Below, in pieces: positions 43,443-52,826 of a DNA stretch of 64,000 bases. The DNA lies in assembly GCF_036002945.1 (NCBI RefSeq), contig NZ_CP108529.1:8055001-8119000 (forward strand), in the 5' to 3' direction. How positions within the stretch are numbered: the first letter of the stretch is position 1; each line of letters starts with the position of its first letter. The notes under the pieces were generated by a model. That model was given only the letters and a program-made list of their open reading frames with translations, was not told the origin of the DNA and ran no database searches. The stretch comes from Streptomyces sp. NBC_01224 (lineage in GTDB: Bacteria > Actinomycetota > Actinomycetes > Streptomycetales > Streptomycetaceae). Made by a program: the position numbers and the translations under genes.

Positions 43443-44006
43443 ATGAGGGACCACCCCCGAAAACCGAGGCACACCGGAGCCGACCCCCACTCCGACGTCT
43501 GGATCGGCCGGGCCACCAACCGGGCCCAGTGGGTACTCGCTGCCGCAGGCGCGGCCTGTCTGGCGCTCGGCATCCAGCTGGCCGTCACCTCCGACTGGGC
43601 CTCCGGAATCGCCCCGTTGCTGATGTCGGTGATCGGCTGCGTCGCCGCCGGACTGCTCATGCTGTTCGGCACACTCGCCTTTGTGAACGTGGCCGTCAGG
43701 GTCGACGGGGACGCTCTCGAAGTGCGCTGCGGCCACATGGGCCTGCCGCGCCGCCGGATTCTGCTCACCCATGTGGTGGGCGCGGAGTTCGCACCCCAGG
43801 TCACCCCGCGCCAGTGGGGCGGCTGGGGCTACCGCTGGCGCCCCGACCAGGGTACGGCCGTGGTGGTCCGCAGGGGCGAGGGCCTGGTGCTCCGGCTCGG
43901 TGACGGCAGGACGTTCACCATCACGGTCGACGACGCCGAAGCGGGCGTGCAGTTCATCCGCGAACGCCTGCACCTGTCGGCGACCGGCGCACCGGCGGGG
44001 GCCTGA
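43443..44006 (+). CDS. Two-TM membrane protein with PH-like C-terminal domain
   Basis: 187 residues from ATG 43443. Two adjacent TM helices (WVLAAAGAACLALGIQLAVT and a second around LLMSVIGCVAAGLLMLFGTL) are followed by a soluble bPH-like domain (VRVDGDALEVRCGHMGLPRR, GTAVVVRRGEGLVLRLGDGR). Conserved in Streptomyces; function unknown. Confidence 0.75.
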   Translation: MRDHPRKPRHTGADPHSDVWIGRATNRAQWVLAAAGAACLALGIQLAVTSDWASGIAPLLMSVIGCVAAGLLMLFGTLAFVNVAVRVDGDALEVRCGHMGLPRRRILLTHVVGAEFAPQVTPRQWGGWGYRWRPDQGTAVVVRRGEGLVLRLGDGRTFTITVDDAEAGVQFIRERLHLSATGAPAGA

Positions 44007-44045
44007 TCGCGGCCCGATGCGTTGCCTTCGGGATTCGCGACCGTC

Positions 44046-45218
44046 TCAGAGCGGGGTGGAGCGGTCCGTTCGTGGTGTGCGGCGGGCTGCGTCGCCGGAA
44101 CGGTTGGCCACCCCATCTGCGCCCTCCGGACCACGTACCTGATCCGCACCATCCGGTCCGCGTGCCCCGTCCGTACCGTGCGCCCCTGTCGTACCGTCGC
44201 CGATGGGCCGCCGGGCCGACGCCAGCCCCGCGAGCAGCCCGGCGCCCGCGGTCACCGGAGTGAAGCTCAGCGCATTGCCGACGCTCGCCAGCACCGCGAG
44301 TGCGGTGAGCGCGGCGCCCGCCGTCAGGACGACGGCTGTGGTGCGGGGCGACCGCCACAGCACGTACAGCAGCCAGCCGAAGGCCGATCCCAGCAGCCCC
44401 ACCCCCACCAACCCCTGCTCGGCCGCCTGCTGCAGAGGCGCCGAGTGCGGCTTGCCGTCGGAGTGGACGGTCTGCTCCACGGTGGGGCTCAGCTCGGCGA
44501 ACCGTCCGGGGCCGATGCCCAGCACCGGATGTTTGCCGGCCAGCTCCGACGCGTCCTGCCACAGCAGCACCCGGTGCGCGGTGAGCGGACCCTCCAGGGA
44601 CACCATGAGGCCCTGGGGCAGCGCGTCCGCGGCGATCGCCCATGACATAGCGACGACGAGACCAGTGGCCAGGGCGAGCCCGGCGAGGCCGAGCAGCCGT
44701 TGTCGCATTCTGGCGGCGGCCAGCGAACACAGCAGCACCCCGAGTGCCGCGGCGAACCCGGCCATCGAGCGCAGCGCCAGCGCGGCGCAGGCTGTGCCGA
44801 GCGCCAGCAGCCGCAGGGAGAAACGCAGTGGTGCCTGCCGGGACGCCGCAGCCGCGCAGCAGGCGGCGCCCGCGGCAAGCACCAGCAGTGCGGCGGCAGC
44901 CCCGGCGTGACCGGGCGCCGTGTCCACCGTGGCCGTGGCGCCAGGCATGCCATGACGCGAGAGGAGCCCCATGAGGAGCGCCCCCACGGCGGCAACCGTG
45001 GCCGTCGCCACCGGCAGCAGCGTTCCGCAGATCCGTCCACAGGCGAACCCTGCGGCGACGGCGAGCAGAGCCAGCAGGACACCTTCCGGACCGGTCTCCC
45101 GTCCGGCGGCGCTGATCAACGACCAGACCGCGCAGGCGGCGAGGATCACGGCCCCGGCTCCGTCGGAAGCGTTGCCGCGTTCTCGCGTCCGGCCCCGCCC
45201 CGCTGGTGCAATCGTCAC
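44046..45218 (-). CDS. O-antigen ligase family membrane protein
   Basis: 390 residues from GTG 45218, about 10 TM helices. The Wzy_C/O-antigen-ligase signature is the external loop HRVLLWQDASELAGKHPVLG then IGPGRFAEL and HSAPLQQAAEQGLVGVGLLG. Likely polymerises or ligates a surface glycan; Streptomyces lack LPS, so the acceptor is unclear. The C-terminal 45 residues are hydrophilic and disordered. Divergent from lnt. Confidence 0.82.
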   Translation of the reverse strand: MTIAPAGRGRTRERGNASDGAGAVILAACAVWSLISAAGRETGPEGVLLALLAVAAGFACGRICGTLLPVATATVAAVGALLMGLLSRHGMPGATATVDTAPGHAGAAAALLVLAAGAACCAAAASRQAPLRFSLRLLALGTACAALALRSMAGFAAALGVLLCSLAAARMRQRLLGLAGLALATGLVVAMSWAIAADALPQGLMVSLEGPLTAHRVLLWQDASELAGKHPVLGIGPGRFAELSPTVEQTVHSDGKPHSAPLQQAAEQGLVGVGLLGSAFGWLLYVLWRSPRTTAVVLTAGAALTALAVLASVGNALSFTPVTAGAGLLAGLASARRPIGDGTTGAHGTDGARGPDGADQVRGPEGADGVANRSGDAARRTPRTDRSTPL

Positions 45219-45408
45219 GTTCGCCCCCGACCTGTGATCGTCCCGTTGGCGATCGGCCGGATCCGGCCGATCGGTGGGGGGCTGGCGGACACGGTAATGC
45301 CAGCGGCCCGGATCTGTACGGGAAAGTGGCGAAACGATCCGGCGCGAGGGGTTCCATCACGCGAGCGGGGCTGCCGGACACACAGCCGACCACCGTAGAC
45401 TCCGCCCG

Positions 45409-47010
45409 GTGAGCGCCACCATCACCTCAGTCGACGACCCGCAGCAGCCCGCACCCACCCCCACGTCCCGGGGGAGACGGGTGATGCCGCGGCTCGTACG
45501 GCCTGCAGCCGCCGTGATTTCGGGAGTGCTGCTTTACCTGAGCTTCCCGCCCCGGCCCCTGTGGTGGCTGGTTCTGCCCGGCTTCGCCCTGCTCGGCTGG
45601 GTGCTGCACGAACGCAGACTGCGCACCGCGTTCGGCCTCGGCCTGCTCGCCGGTCTGGGCTTCATGCTGCCGCTGCTGCACTGGACGGGCGAAGAGGTCG
45701 GCCCGGTGCCGTGGCTGGCACTCGCAGCGGCCGAGGCGCTGTTCATCGCGGTCGGCTGCATCGGGATCGCCGCCGTCTCCCGCCTCGCCTGCTGGCCGGT
45801 CTGGGCCGCCGCTGTCTGGATCCTCGACGAGGGGATCCGGGCCAGAGTGCCGTTCGGCGGCTTTCCCTGGGGGAAGATCGCCTTCGGGCAGGCGGACAGC
45901 GTGTTCCTGCCGCTCGCGGCCGTGGGCGGCACGCCGCTGCTCTCCTTCGCGGTGGTGCTGTGCGGATTCGGTCTCTATGAGGCGCTGCGCCAGTTCCGTA
46001 CCTGCCGCAGCACGCGTGAGGTGCCCCGGGCCGCCGTCGCCGCAGCCGCCGCGACCGTCCTCGTACCCGTCGCCGCCGCATTCGCCGCCCTGCCGCTCGT
46101 GGACGACTCGGCCGAGGACGGCACCGCGACCGTCGCCGCGATCCAGGGCAATGTGCCGCAGCTCGGACTCGACTTCAACGCCCAGCGCCGCGCAGTCCTC
46201 GACAACCATGTGCGCCGCACGGAACAGCTCGCCCAGGAGGTGAAGGCGGGCAAGATTCCCCAGCCCGACTTCGTCCTGTGGCCGGAGAACTCCTCCGACC
46301 TCGACCCCTACCGCAACGCCGACGCCCGGATCGTGATCGACGACGCGGTGAAGGCGATCGGCGTACCCACCGTGATCGGGGCGGTGGTCGAGCCCGACAC
46401 CGGCAAGCTGCGCAACACCCTCATCCAGTGGGATCCGAAGAAGGGGCCTGTCAGCACATACGACAAGCGGCACATCCAGCCGTTCGGCGAATACATCCCG
46501 ATGCGCTCCTTCGTACGCCTCTTCAGCTCCGACGTGGACCGTGTACAGCGGGACTTCGGCCCCGGAAAGCAGGTCGGCGTCTTCGATCTGGCGGGTACGA
46601 ACGTGGGGCTCGTGACCTGTTACGAGGCGGCGTTCGACGACGCCGTACGGGACACGGTCGAGCACGGCAGCCAACTGATCGCCGTACCCAGCAACAACGC
46701 CACCTTCGGGCGCAGCGAGATGACCTATCAGCAGCTGGCCATGTCCAGGGTGCGGGCGGTCGAGCACAGCAGGTCCGTCGTCGTCCCCGTCACCAGTGGG
46801 GTCAGCGCGGTCATCCGTCCTGACGGGACGATCGTCCAGCAGACCAAGCTGTTCACCGCGGACGCGCTGGTGGACAAGGTGCCGTTGAGGTCCTCGCTCA
46901 CGCCCGCGACCCGGATGGGCACGCTCCCCGAAGGAGTCCTCGCACTGATCGCCGTGGCGGGGCTCGGCTGGGTCACCATCCGTTCGGTACGGCTCCGGCG
47001 GAGCCGCTGA
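45409..47010 (+). CDS. lnt: Apolipoprotein N-acyltransferase
   Basis: 533 residues from GTG 45409. Six N-terminal TM helices are followed by a carbon-nitrogen hydrolase domain with the catalytic triad Glu293 (LWPENSSD), Lys353 (YDKRHIQPFGEY) and Cys404 (GLVTCYEAAF), and a final TM helix. It N-acylates the lipidated Cys of lipoproteins at the outer face of the membrane. Streptomyces typically encode two Lnt paralogues; which one this is cannot be told here. Confidence 0.92.
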   Translation: MSATITSVDDPQQPAPTPTSRGRRVMPRLVRPAAAVISGVLLYLSFPPRPLWWLVLPGFALLGWVLHERRLRTAFGLGLLAGLGFMLPLLHWTGEEVGPVPWLALAAAEALFIAVGCIGIAAVSRLACWPVWAAAVWILDEGIRARVPFGGFPWGKIAFGQADSVFLPLAAVGGTPLLSFAVVLCGFGLYEALRQFRTCRSTREVPRAAVAAAAATVLVPVAAAFAALPLVDDSAEDGTATVAAIQGNVPQLGLDFNAQRRAVLDNHVRRTEQLAQEVKAGKIPQPDFVLWPENSSDLDPYRNADARIVIDDAVKAIGVPTVIGAVVEPDTGKLRNTLIQWDPKKGPVSTYDKRHIQPFGEYIPMRSFVRLFSSDVDRVQRDFGPGKQVGVFDLAGTNVGLVTCYEAAFDDAVRDTVEHGSQLIAVPSNNATFGRSEMTYQQLAMSRVRAVEHSRSVVVPVTSGVSAVIRPDGTIVQQTKLFTADALVDKVPLRSSLTPATRMGTLPEGVLALIAVAGLGWVTIRSVRLRRSR

Positions 47011-47040
47011 TCCACTCGCGCGCCACGTATGGTCGGGCCC

Positions 47041-47520
47041 ATGGCTACTCCTGATTTCATCCGCCAGATCCGCGCCACCGCGGGCCAACAGCTGCTCCTG
47101 CTGCCGGGCGTCACCGCCGTGGTCTTCGACGACGAGGGCCGAGTGCTGCTCGGACGCCGTTCCGACACCGGCAAGTGGTCGGTCATCGGCGGTATCTGCG
47201 AGCCGGGTGAGCAGCCGGCGGCGACGGCGGAGCGTGAGGTGTACGAAGAGACCGCTGTGCGCTGTGTGGCGGAGCGGGTGGTGCTCACACAGGCCCTGGA
47301 ACCGGTGCAGTACGCCAACGGCGACCGCTGCCAGTACCTGGACGTCACCTTCCGCTGCCGGGCGACCGGTGGCGAGGCACGCGTCAACGACGACGAGTCG
47401 CTGGAGGTGGGCTGGTTCCCGGTGGACGCGCTGCCGCCCTTGAACGAGTTCGGGCTCTTCAGGATCAAGCAGTCCCTGACCGACGAACCCACCTGGTTCG
47501 AACCCACTGCCCAGCAGTGA
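47041..47520 (+). CDS. Nudix hydrolase
   Basis: 159 residues. The Nudix box is complete: GGICEPGEQPAATAEREVYE followed by ETAV, fitting GX5EX7REUXEEXGU. ATG 47041 is preferred over an in-frame upstream codon at 47029. The N-terminal FIRQIRATAGQQLLLLPGVT is shared with actinobacterial NUDIX proteins of the ADP-ribose/NTP pyrophosphohydrolase type. Thirty bases downstream of lnt, possibly cotranscribed. Confidence 0.9.
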   Translation: MATPDFIRQIRATAGQQLLLLPGVTAVVFDDEGRVLLGRRSDTGKWSVIGGICEPGEQPAATAEREVYEETAVRCVAERVVLTQALEPVQYANGDRCQYLDVTFRCRATGGEARVNDDESLEVGWFPVDALPPLNEFGLFRIKQSLTDEPTWFEPTAQQ

Positions 47521-47528
47521 CATCCGGC

Positions 47529-47569
47529 GCTCGCCGGGCGGGCCCGGTTCTCGGGCCCGCCCGGCGAGC
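47529..47569. terminator. Strong bidirectional hairpin terminator
   Basis: An 18-bp perfect stem (47529-47546 with 47552-47569) around a 5-nt GTTCT loop, located exactly between the convergent Nudix and MFS genes. Confidence 0.85.
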
Positions 47570-47574
47570 AGGGC

Positions 47575-48960
47575 TCAGACGGTTCGGGCGTCGGCCGGCA
47601 GCGCTGCGGGTGCGTCCGGCTCTGCGGCAGCCCCCTCGATGTCCGCGAGATCCCGGTTCCTGGTCTCCTTGGCACAAACAACTGCCAGCACGGTGAGGAG
47701 TGCTGCGGCGATGACATACAGCGAGATGGGGGTCGAGCTGTTGAAGTCCGCGAGCAGAGCGGTGGCGATGAGCGGCGCCGGGGCGCCGGCCGCGACCGAC
47801 GAGAACTGAGCACCGATCGACGCACCCGAGTACCGCATCCGGGTCGCGAACATCTCCGAGAAGAACGCCGCCTGCGGCGCGTACATCGCCCCGTGGAAGA
47901 TGAGCCCGACCGTGACGGCGAGCAGCAGATTCCCGAAGCTGCGGCTGTCGATCAGCGCGAAGAACGGGAACATCCACAGCGCCACGCCGATCGCACCGAC
48001 GAGGTAGACGGGCTTGCGCCCGACCCGGTCCGACAGCGCGCCCCACATCGGGATGACCGCGAAGTGGACGGCCGAGGCGATGAGCACGGCGTTGAGCGCC
48101 GTCTGCTTGCTCAGGTCCGCTGCCGTGGTCGCGTAGACGAGGATGAACGCCGTGATGACGTAGTAGCTGATGTTCTCCGCCATCCGGGCTCCCATGGCGA
48201 TCAGCACATCGCGCCAGTGGTGTCGCAGCACGGCGACGAGCGGCATCTTCTCGGCCGCCGCGGCGACCGCCTTGCGCTCCTCGGCCTGTGCCAGAGCCGC
48301 CTTGAACACCGGTGATTCATCGACAGAGAGACGAATCCACAAGCCGACGACCACCAGCACACCGGAGAGCAGGAACGGGATGCGCCAGCCCCACGCCCCG
48401 AAGGCCGAGTCCGACATGAGCGCGGTGAGCGCGGAGAGCACTCCGGTGGCGAGCAACTGCCCGGCCGGCGCACCCGTCTGCGGCCAGGAGGCCCAGAACC
48501 CGCGCCGCTTGGCGTCCCCGTGCTCCGACACGAGCAGCACGGCCCCGCCCCACTCGCCACCGAGGGCGAAGCCCTGCACCAGCCGCAGGATGGTGAGCAG
48601 CACAGGGGCGGCGGCCCCGACCGTGGCATGCGTCGGCAACAGGCCGATGGCGAACGTCGCTCCGCCCATCATCAACAGACTGAGCACCAGCAGCTTCTTG
48701 CGGCCGAGCCGGTCGCCGTAGTGCCCGAACACCAGGGCACCGAGCGGCCGGGCGGCGAAGCCGACCGCGTAGGTGAGGAAGGAGAGGAGCGTGCCGACGA
48801 GCGGCTCGGACTCGGGGAAGAACAGCTTGTTGAAGACCAGCGCGGCAGCTGACCCGTACAGGAAGAAGTCGTACCACTCGATCGTGGTCCCGATGAGACT
48901 TGCGGCGACGATGCGCTTGAGCGAGCGGGTGGTCGGCGGGGCGGATGCCGAGGCAGCCAT
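47575..48960 (-). CDS. MHS-family MFS transporter (metabolite:H+ symporter)
   Basis: 461 residues, 12 TM helices. Hallmarks of the MHS/ProP-ShiA group: GTTIEWYDFFLYGSAAALVF, GHYGDRLGRKKLLVLSLL and RLVQGFALGGEWGGAVLLVS. ATG 48960 with GGAAG upstream is chosen over ATG 49008 because similarity begins at MAASAS. Imports an organic acid or osmolyte with protons; substrate not determined by sequence. Confidence 0.9.
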   Translation of the reverse strand: MAASASAPPTTRSLKRIVAASLIGTTIEWYDFFLYGSAAALVFNKLFFPESEPLVGTLLSFLTYAVGFAARPLGALVFGHYGDRLGRKKLLVLSLLMMGGATFAIGLLPTHATVGAAAPVLLTILRLVQGFALGGEWGGAVLLVSEHGDAKRRGFWASWPQTGAPAGQLLATGVLSALTALMSDSAFGAWGWRIPFLLSGVLVVVGLWIRLSVDESPVFKAALAQAEERKAVAAAAEKMPLVAVLRHHWRDVLIAMGARMAENISYYVITAFILVYATTAADLSKQTALNAVLIASAVHFAVIPMWGALSDRVGRKPVYLVGAIGVALWMFPFFALIDSRSFGNLLLAVTVGLIFHGAMYAPQAAFFSEMFATRMRYSGASIGAQFSSVAAGAPAPLIATALLADFNSSTPISLYVIAAALLTVLAVVCAKETRNRDLADIEGAAAEPDAPAALPADARTV

Positions 48961-49663
48961 GAACACCACTTCCGGGCGGTTGGCGGGGACGGTTTCGTGT
49001 CGCCACACCGTAGGAATGGGCAGGTCAGAGGCACATGTGGCGGGACACCATAGTTCTCGGGCCGGGTGTGCGCGGGGCCACCATGACGGGCACGTCGAGA
49101 TTGCTTCGAGGGCCGTACTGAAGGCCGGCGGGCGCCTGTCCGAGTTGCGTCGTTCGGTGCGGTTCAGTGCCCTGGTGCTGACTCCCGTGCTGGTTTGGTG
49201 CTGACCTGAATCCGCATGTCAGCACCCCTGATCACCTGTCCCGTGCTGACTTGGTGCTGACTACGCAGCGTTGAACTTCGGCATTCGGGGCGGATTGGAC
49301 GGGTAGTGCAGTGCTCCTCACCTCCGCGCGACTGCCGTCAGGCCCGGCGGGTCCCTGCGGAACCGTTGCCGGATGACGTCCGCCAGGAGAGCGGGTGTTG
49401 ACGGGTCGGTGTTCCAATGAGGAACGAGGGCATCGGTTTCGGGTTTGCTCGCCTCAATGTCGAGGCAGGTTGCCGTGTTCAACACCACCGAGAAGGGGTC
49501 TCGGCCTGCGGGTCGAACGCGGCTGGCTCGGGCTGATCCTGACAGGCGTGTGTCTGGCGGCCGTTGCGACGCCGAGCCGATCACGATGAGTTGTTGCGGC
49601 GGCTGTCCAAGCGCAACAACGACCCGGAGTATGGGGTGATTTCGCCGGAGATGCTAGCCTGGG
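48961..49663. other. Gene-poor junction region before the integrase remnants
   Basis: About 700 bp without an intact gene. The first 100 bp likely hold the leftward MFS promoter; 49174-49261 carries repeated GGTGCTGAC sites. A plus-strand fragment around 49580-49655 (DELLRRLSKRNNDPEYGVIS) and a minus-strand fragment at about 49320-49460 (KPETDALVPHWNTDPSTPAL) have coding character but no recognisable family. Confidence 0.5.
49174..49261. repeat. Cluster of GGTGCTGAC repeats near integrase genes
   Basis: GGTGCTGAC occurs directly at 49174-49182, 49197-49205 and 49253-49261 and inverted at 49218-49226. Two of them lie in a 22-bp imperfect repeat (CCCGTGCTGGTTTGGTGCTGAC at 49184 and CCCGTGCTGACTTGGTGCTGAC at 49240, two mismatches). 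Such spaced direct and inverted repeats resemble arm-type integrase or other recombinase/regulator sites. Function inferred. Confidence 0.6.
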
Positions 49664-50404
49664 TATCCGCATCTCGGATCCCAGCCGCTGAACGGCGTCG
49701 GCACGGAAACGCTGCGCAGCTGGAAGAAGCGACTTGAGAAGGACCTCGGCCCGACCTCGATCCGCCTCGTCTGGGCGACGCTGTCCAGCGTCCTACAGGC
49801 CGCCGTCGAGGACCGCCGACTCGCACGCAATCCGTGCCGCTCAAGCACGGTCGGTCCGCCGGCCGCGGCACCCGGCAGAGTTGAGGCGTGGGCTCCCGAG
49901 CGTGTGCTGGCCGTATGTGCGGCAATGCCGGACCGGTACCGAGTCCTCGTCGAGGTCGGAGCGGGCCTGGGCCTCCGGCAAGGAGAGGCGCTGGGACTGA
50001 GTGCCGATGACTTCGACTTTGCCAAGGAAGTCGTCCATGTCCGGCGCCAGGTGAAGGTGGTGCGGACGAAGTTGTGCTTCGCGCTTCCCAAGGGCCGCAA
50101 GGTGCGAGACGTGCCTCTGCCTAAGAGTGTGGCCCTGGCCGTCCAGCGGCACATGGAGGTCTTCGCGCCAGTGCCGGTCACGCTTCCCTGGGACGATCCT
50201 CGTCCCCCTGAGACGCCTGTGGAAGCCAAGCACCGGCGGGCCGAGGACGTACAGCCCCTTGGTGACGGGACGCGAGCGGAAGGCGGTCAACCGGAACTTC
50301 TTCAACCCCTATGTCTGGAAGTCGGCCCTGGCCGGAGCAGGCGTCATCGCTCCACTACAGGAGAGCAGTCGGAGCGGATCCAGAGTGTGGGAGCCGTCCC
50401 GTGA
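49664..50404 (+). pseudogene. Tyrosine recombinase (phage-type integrase), truncated at both ends and frameshifted
   Basis: Begins within the core-binding domain (YPHLGSQPLNGVGTETLRSW), passes through PERVLAVCAAMPDRYRVLVE and the catalytic-domain Arg region GAGLGLRQGEALGLSADDFD. Then the frame shifts near 50235 (VTLPWDDPRPPETPVEAKHR in one frame, LVTGRERKAVNRNFFNPYVW in another). It stops at VWEPSREH, just before the HxLRH box and nucleophile Tyr. The N-terminal arm domain and catalytic C-terminus are missing, so it is inactive. Confidence 0.85.
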
Positions 50405-50543
50405 GCACGCCCTACTATCGGCTACGTGCCCGGAACCAGGCACCCGCGTGATCAAACTTCCGAACGGTGAGCTCCGTTGCCGTCGGTCCGACCTGGATGC
50501 CTGGTGGCAGGCGTGCGAAAGGGATACGCCTGAATGGCGATGA
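50405..50543 (+). pseudogene. Excisionase/AlpA-like HTH C-terminal fragment
   Basis: In the same frame as the preceding integrase tail, PEPGTRVIKLPNGELRCRRS and DLDAWWQACE match the C-terminal wing of Xis/AlpA-type helix-turn-helix excisionases. Its N-terminus is replaced by the integrase fragment, giving an accidental fusion. It overlaps the next integrase start by 10 bp (ATGGCGATGAG), the normal xis-int coupling. Confidence 0.6.
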
Positions 50544-51992
50544 GTTACAAGGTCCGCTTCTGGGACATCCGCGAGCGGCCTCAGCGTCGCAAGCCGTTCG
50601 AGGTCCGTTGGACGGTCAACGGCCGTGAGCGGTCGGAGTCCTTCATTACCAAGGGGCTGGCCGAGAGCCGGCGCGCGAAGCTCATGACGGCTGCCCGTGA
50701 AGGTGAGGCGTTCGACGAGCAGACCGGTCTGCCGGCTTCCGAAATCCGCGCCATCAGGCAGCGCACCACCTGGTACGACCTGGCCCATGCCTACATTAAC
50801 GAGCGATGGGACCGAACGCCGGGCAACACCCGCCGTACTCTCGCTGATGCACTCGCCACCGTCACGCCCGCGCTGGTGCGGCCCGAAGCGCGCTACTCGG
50901 AGCCTAGGGTTCTCAGGCGCGCCCTGTATTCATGGGCGTTCAACAAACGAGCCTGGCAGAGCGAGCCGTCCGCCGAATGGCAGCGTGCCCTCGACTGGAT
51001 GCAGCGGCACTCCCTGCCCGTCAGTGAGTTGATGGAACCAGACGTCGTGCGAAGGGCGTTGGACGCGCTTGGCCGTAAGATCGACGGCAAGTCCGCCGCG
51101 GCGAAGACCGCCCTGCGGAAACGATCGGTCTTCAGCGAGGTCCTCGGAACCGCCGTCGACAAGGGGTACTTCGCGGAGAACCCGCTCGCCAGGGTCAAGT
51201 GGCAGGCTCCTGGGGTGAGCGAGGAAGTGGATCCGGCCTGCGTGCCGAACCCCAACCAGGTTGCTCGCCTGCTGACCGCTGTAGGGAAACTACAGGGACG
51301 CGGCCCGCACCTTGAGGCGTTTTTCGGCTGCATGTACTACGCGGCCATGCGGCCGGCGGAGGTCATCCACCTGCAGATCTCACAGTGCCATCTGCCGAAG
51401 ACCGGCTGGGGCATGCTCAACCTGAATGGAGCTGTCGTCACGGCAGGCAAGGAGTGGACGAACGATGGCGCGGTCCACGAAGTGCACTCCTTGAAGCGGC
51501 AGGCCGTCAAGGCGACGCGTCCCGTGCCGATACCGCCGTCGTTCGTGCGCACGCTGTCGAGATCACGTCGATCGCTTCGGCGTGGCGCCCAATGGGCGAG
51601 TGTTCCGCAATGCGGCTGACGGATACGTCGATGCAGCGGCCTGCGGCAAGACGTGGGAGCGGGCCCGTAAGAAGGCCCTGGCTCCCAATGAGCAGTCGAC
51701 AGTGCTCGCCAAGAGGCCCTATGACCTCCGGCACGCCGGGATTTCGTGCTGGCTGCACTCCGGCGTGGATCCTGCCGAATGTGCGCGCCGGGCAGGCCAG
51801 AGCATCCAAGTGCTCTTCCAGTACTACGCCAAGTTCCTGGATGGTCTGCAGGAGCATTCCAGCCGGCTCATCGAGGAGTCGATGCAGGAGTGGAGTGGGC
51901 GCAGTGAGGACGGCAGTCCTCCGCAATCTGGCCCGTGTATGGCCCGGAACTGGAAGAACTGGGAGAAGGGGCGCATTTCGACGCCGCCCTGA
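50534..51992 (+). pseudogene. Tyrosine recombinase, single-base frameshift
   Basis: The first frame (MAMSYKVRFWDIRERPQRRK onward, 361 codons) carries the N-terminal and core-binding domains and the catalytic Arg (YYAAMRPAEVIHL). At 51557 one extra T (CTGTCGAGATC) throws it out; the second frame resumes with DHVDRFGVAPNGRVF, then YDLRHAGISCWLHSGVDPAE and the nucleophile Tyr in VLFQYYAKFLDG. Removing one base restores a continuous protein of about 485 residues, so the lesion is recent. Downstream is a good terminator. Confidence 0.85.
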
Positions 51993-52012
51993 TTGGAGCG
52001 CCGGGCGCTCCC

Positions 52013-52060
52013 AGAAGGCGCTTGATCTGGGTAAAGCCCCAGGTCAAGCGCCTTCTTTCG
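52013..52060 (+). terminator. Rho-independent terminator after the integrase
   Basis: AGAAGGCGCTTGATCTGGG (52013-52031) pairs with CCCAGGTCAAGCGCCTTCT (52038-52056) with one G-U wobble, followed by TTTCG. A 19-bp stem and 6-nt loop. Confidence 0.85.
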
Positions 52061-52065
52061 TGCCG

Positions 52066-52170
52066 TTAGAAGAAGCCGAGCTTCTTCGGGGAGTAGTTCA
52101 CTAGCAGGTTCTTCGTCTGCTGGTGGTACACCGCCCGCTTGGCTCTGACCAGCGCAAATGTGCCATGCGG
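52066..52170 (-). other. Short unidentified coding remnant
   Basis: The minus strand encodes FALVRAKRAVYHQQTKNLLV and NYSPKKLGFF to a stop at 52066. The string has coding character and A/T-richer codons than its surroundings, but upstream sequence lacks a start or any recognisable family. Confidence 0.35.
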
Positions 52171-52224
52171 AGGGGCATGGGCGGACCTTGGTCCGGGTAT
52201 GGTCCGGATCTTGCGTCGGTTGGC

Positions 52225-52580
52225 GCGACCGCCGCTCCCAGCGCCGTGCAGGCTGGTGCGGTGGTGCTGCGCGGGCAATGGACGGTGCCCGAGGGCGCGA
52301 GCGAAATCGTGGTGTTCGCGCATGGCAGTGGCAGTAGTCGGCACAGCCCGCGCAACCGGTTCGTGGCCGCCGGACTGAATCGGGCCGGGCTGGGCACCCT
52401 GCTGTTCGACCTGCTCACCAAGGAGGAAGAGATCGAGTTGTGCCTCGCGGTTGAGGTCGAGCACCAGCTGGTCATGGCCCCCGACGATCAGCAGCGTGGG
52501 CGCCGTCACCGCCGGCAGTCGTGGCCCCGCCAGGTCGGGCCTGCCGCCCCGCGAGACGACCGCGGCGATCCGCGCTCGTC
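52225..52580. pseudogene. Dienelactone-hydrolase-type alpha/beta hydrolase broken into opposed halves
   Basis: Plus strand about 52240-52435 encodes the N-terminal part (GAVVLRGQWTVPEGASEIVV, FAHGSGSSRHSPRNRFVAAG, GTLLFDLLT). The minus strand about 52570-52440 encodes the C-terminal part (AAVVSRGGRPDLAGPRLPAV, TAPTLLIVGGHDQLVLDLNR), with the catalytic Asp region. The nucleophile-elbow segment between them is missing. The two pieces meet near 52437, so the gene has suffered deletion plus inversion. Confidence 0.75.
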
Positions 52581-52826
52581 TCGGCGCTCACGATTGAGCC
52601 CTGTAGGGATCGACCGTCCTGGACTTGGACGACCGCGCCGCAGACGGGTCACATGTCCGGGCGCTCACAGCGGGGACCGATCCACGGGCGGGTGCGCCGC
52701 CGTATCGACTGCCACACCCTGGACGGTCGGGGCTCCCTGTCGGCTGCATCACCGCCCGAGGTCGGTTACGTTGGTAAAGCACCTGGTCAGAGGGGGTAGC
52801 AAGCCGTAACCCACTGGGGACGTTCC
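52581..52826. other. Non-coding stretch upstream of the antiporter
   Basis: About 245 bp with no recognisable gene. It must hold the antiporter promoter; GAGGGGG at 52791 and the GTTACGTTGGTAAAGC stretch are the only A/T-richer elements. Confidence 0.4.
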
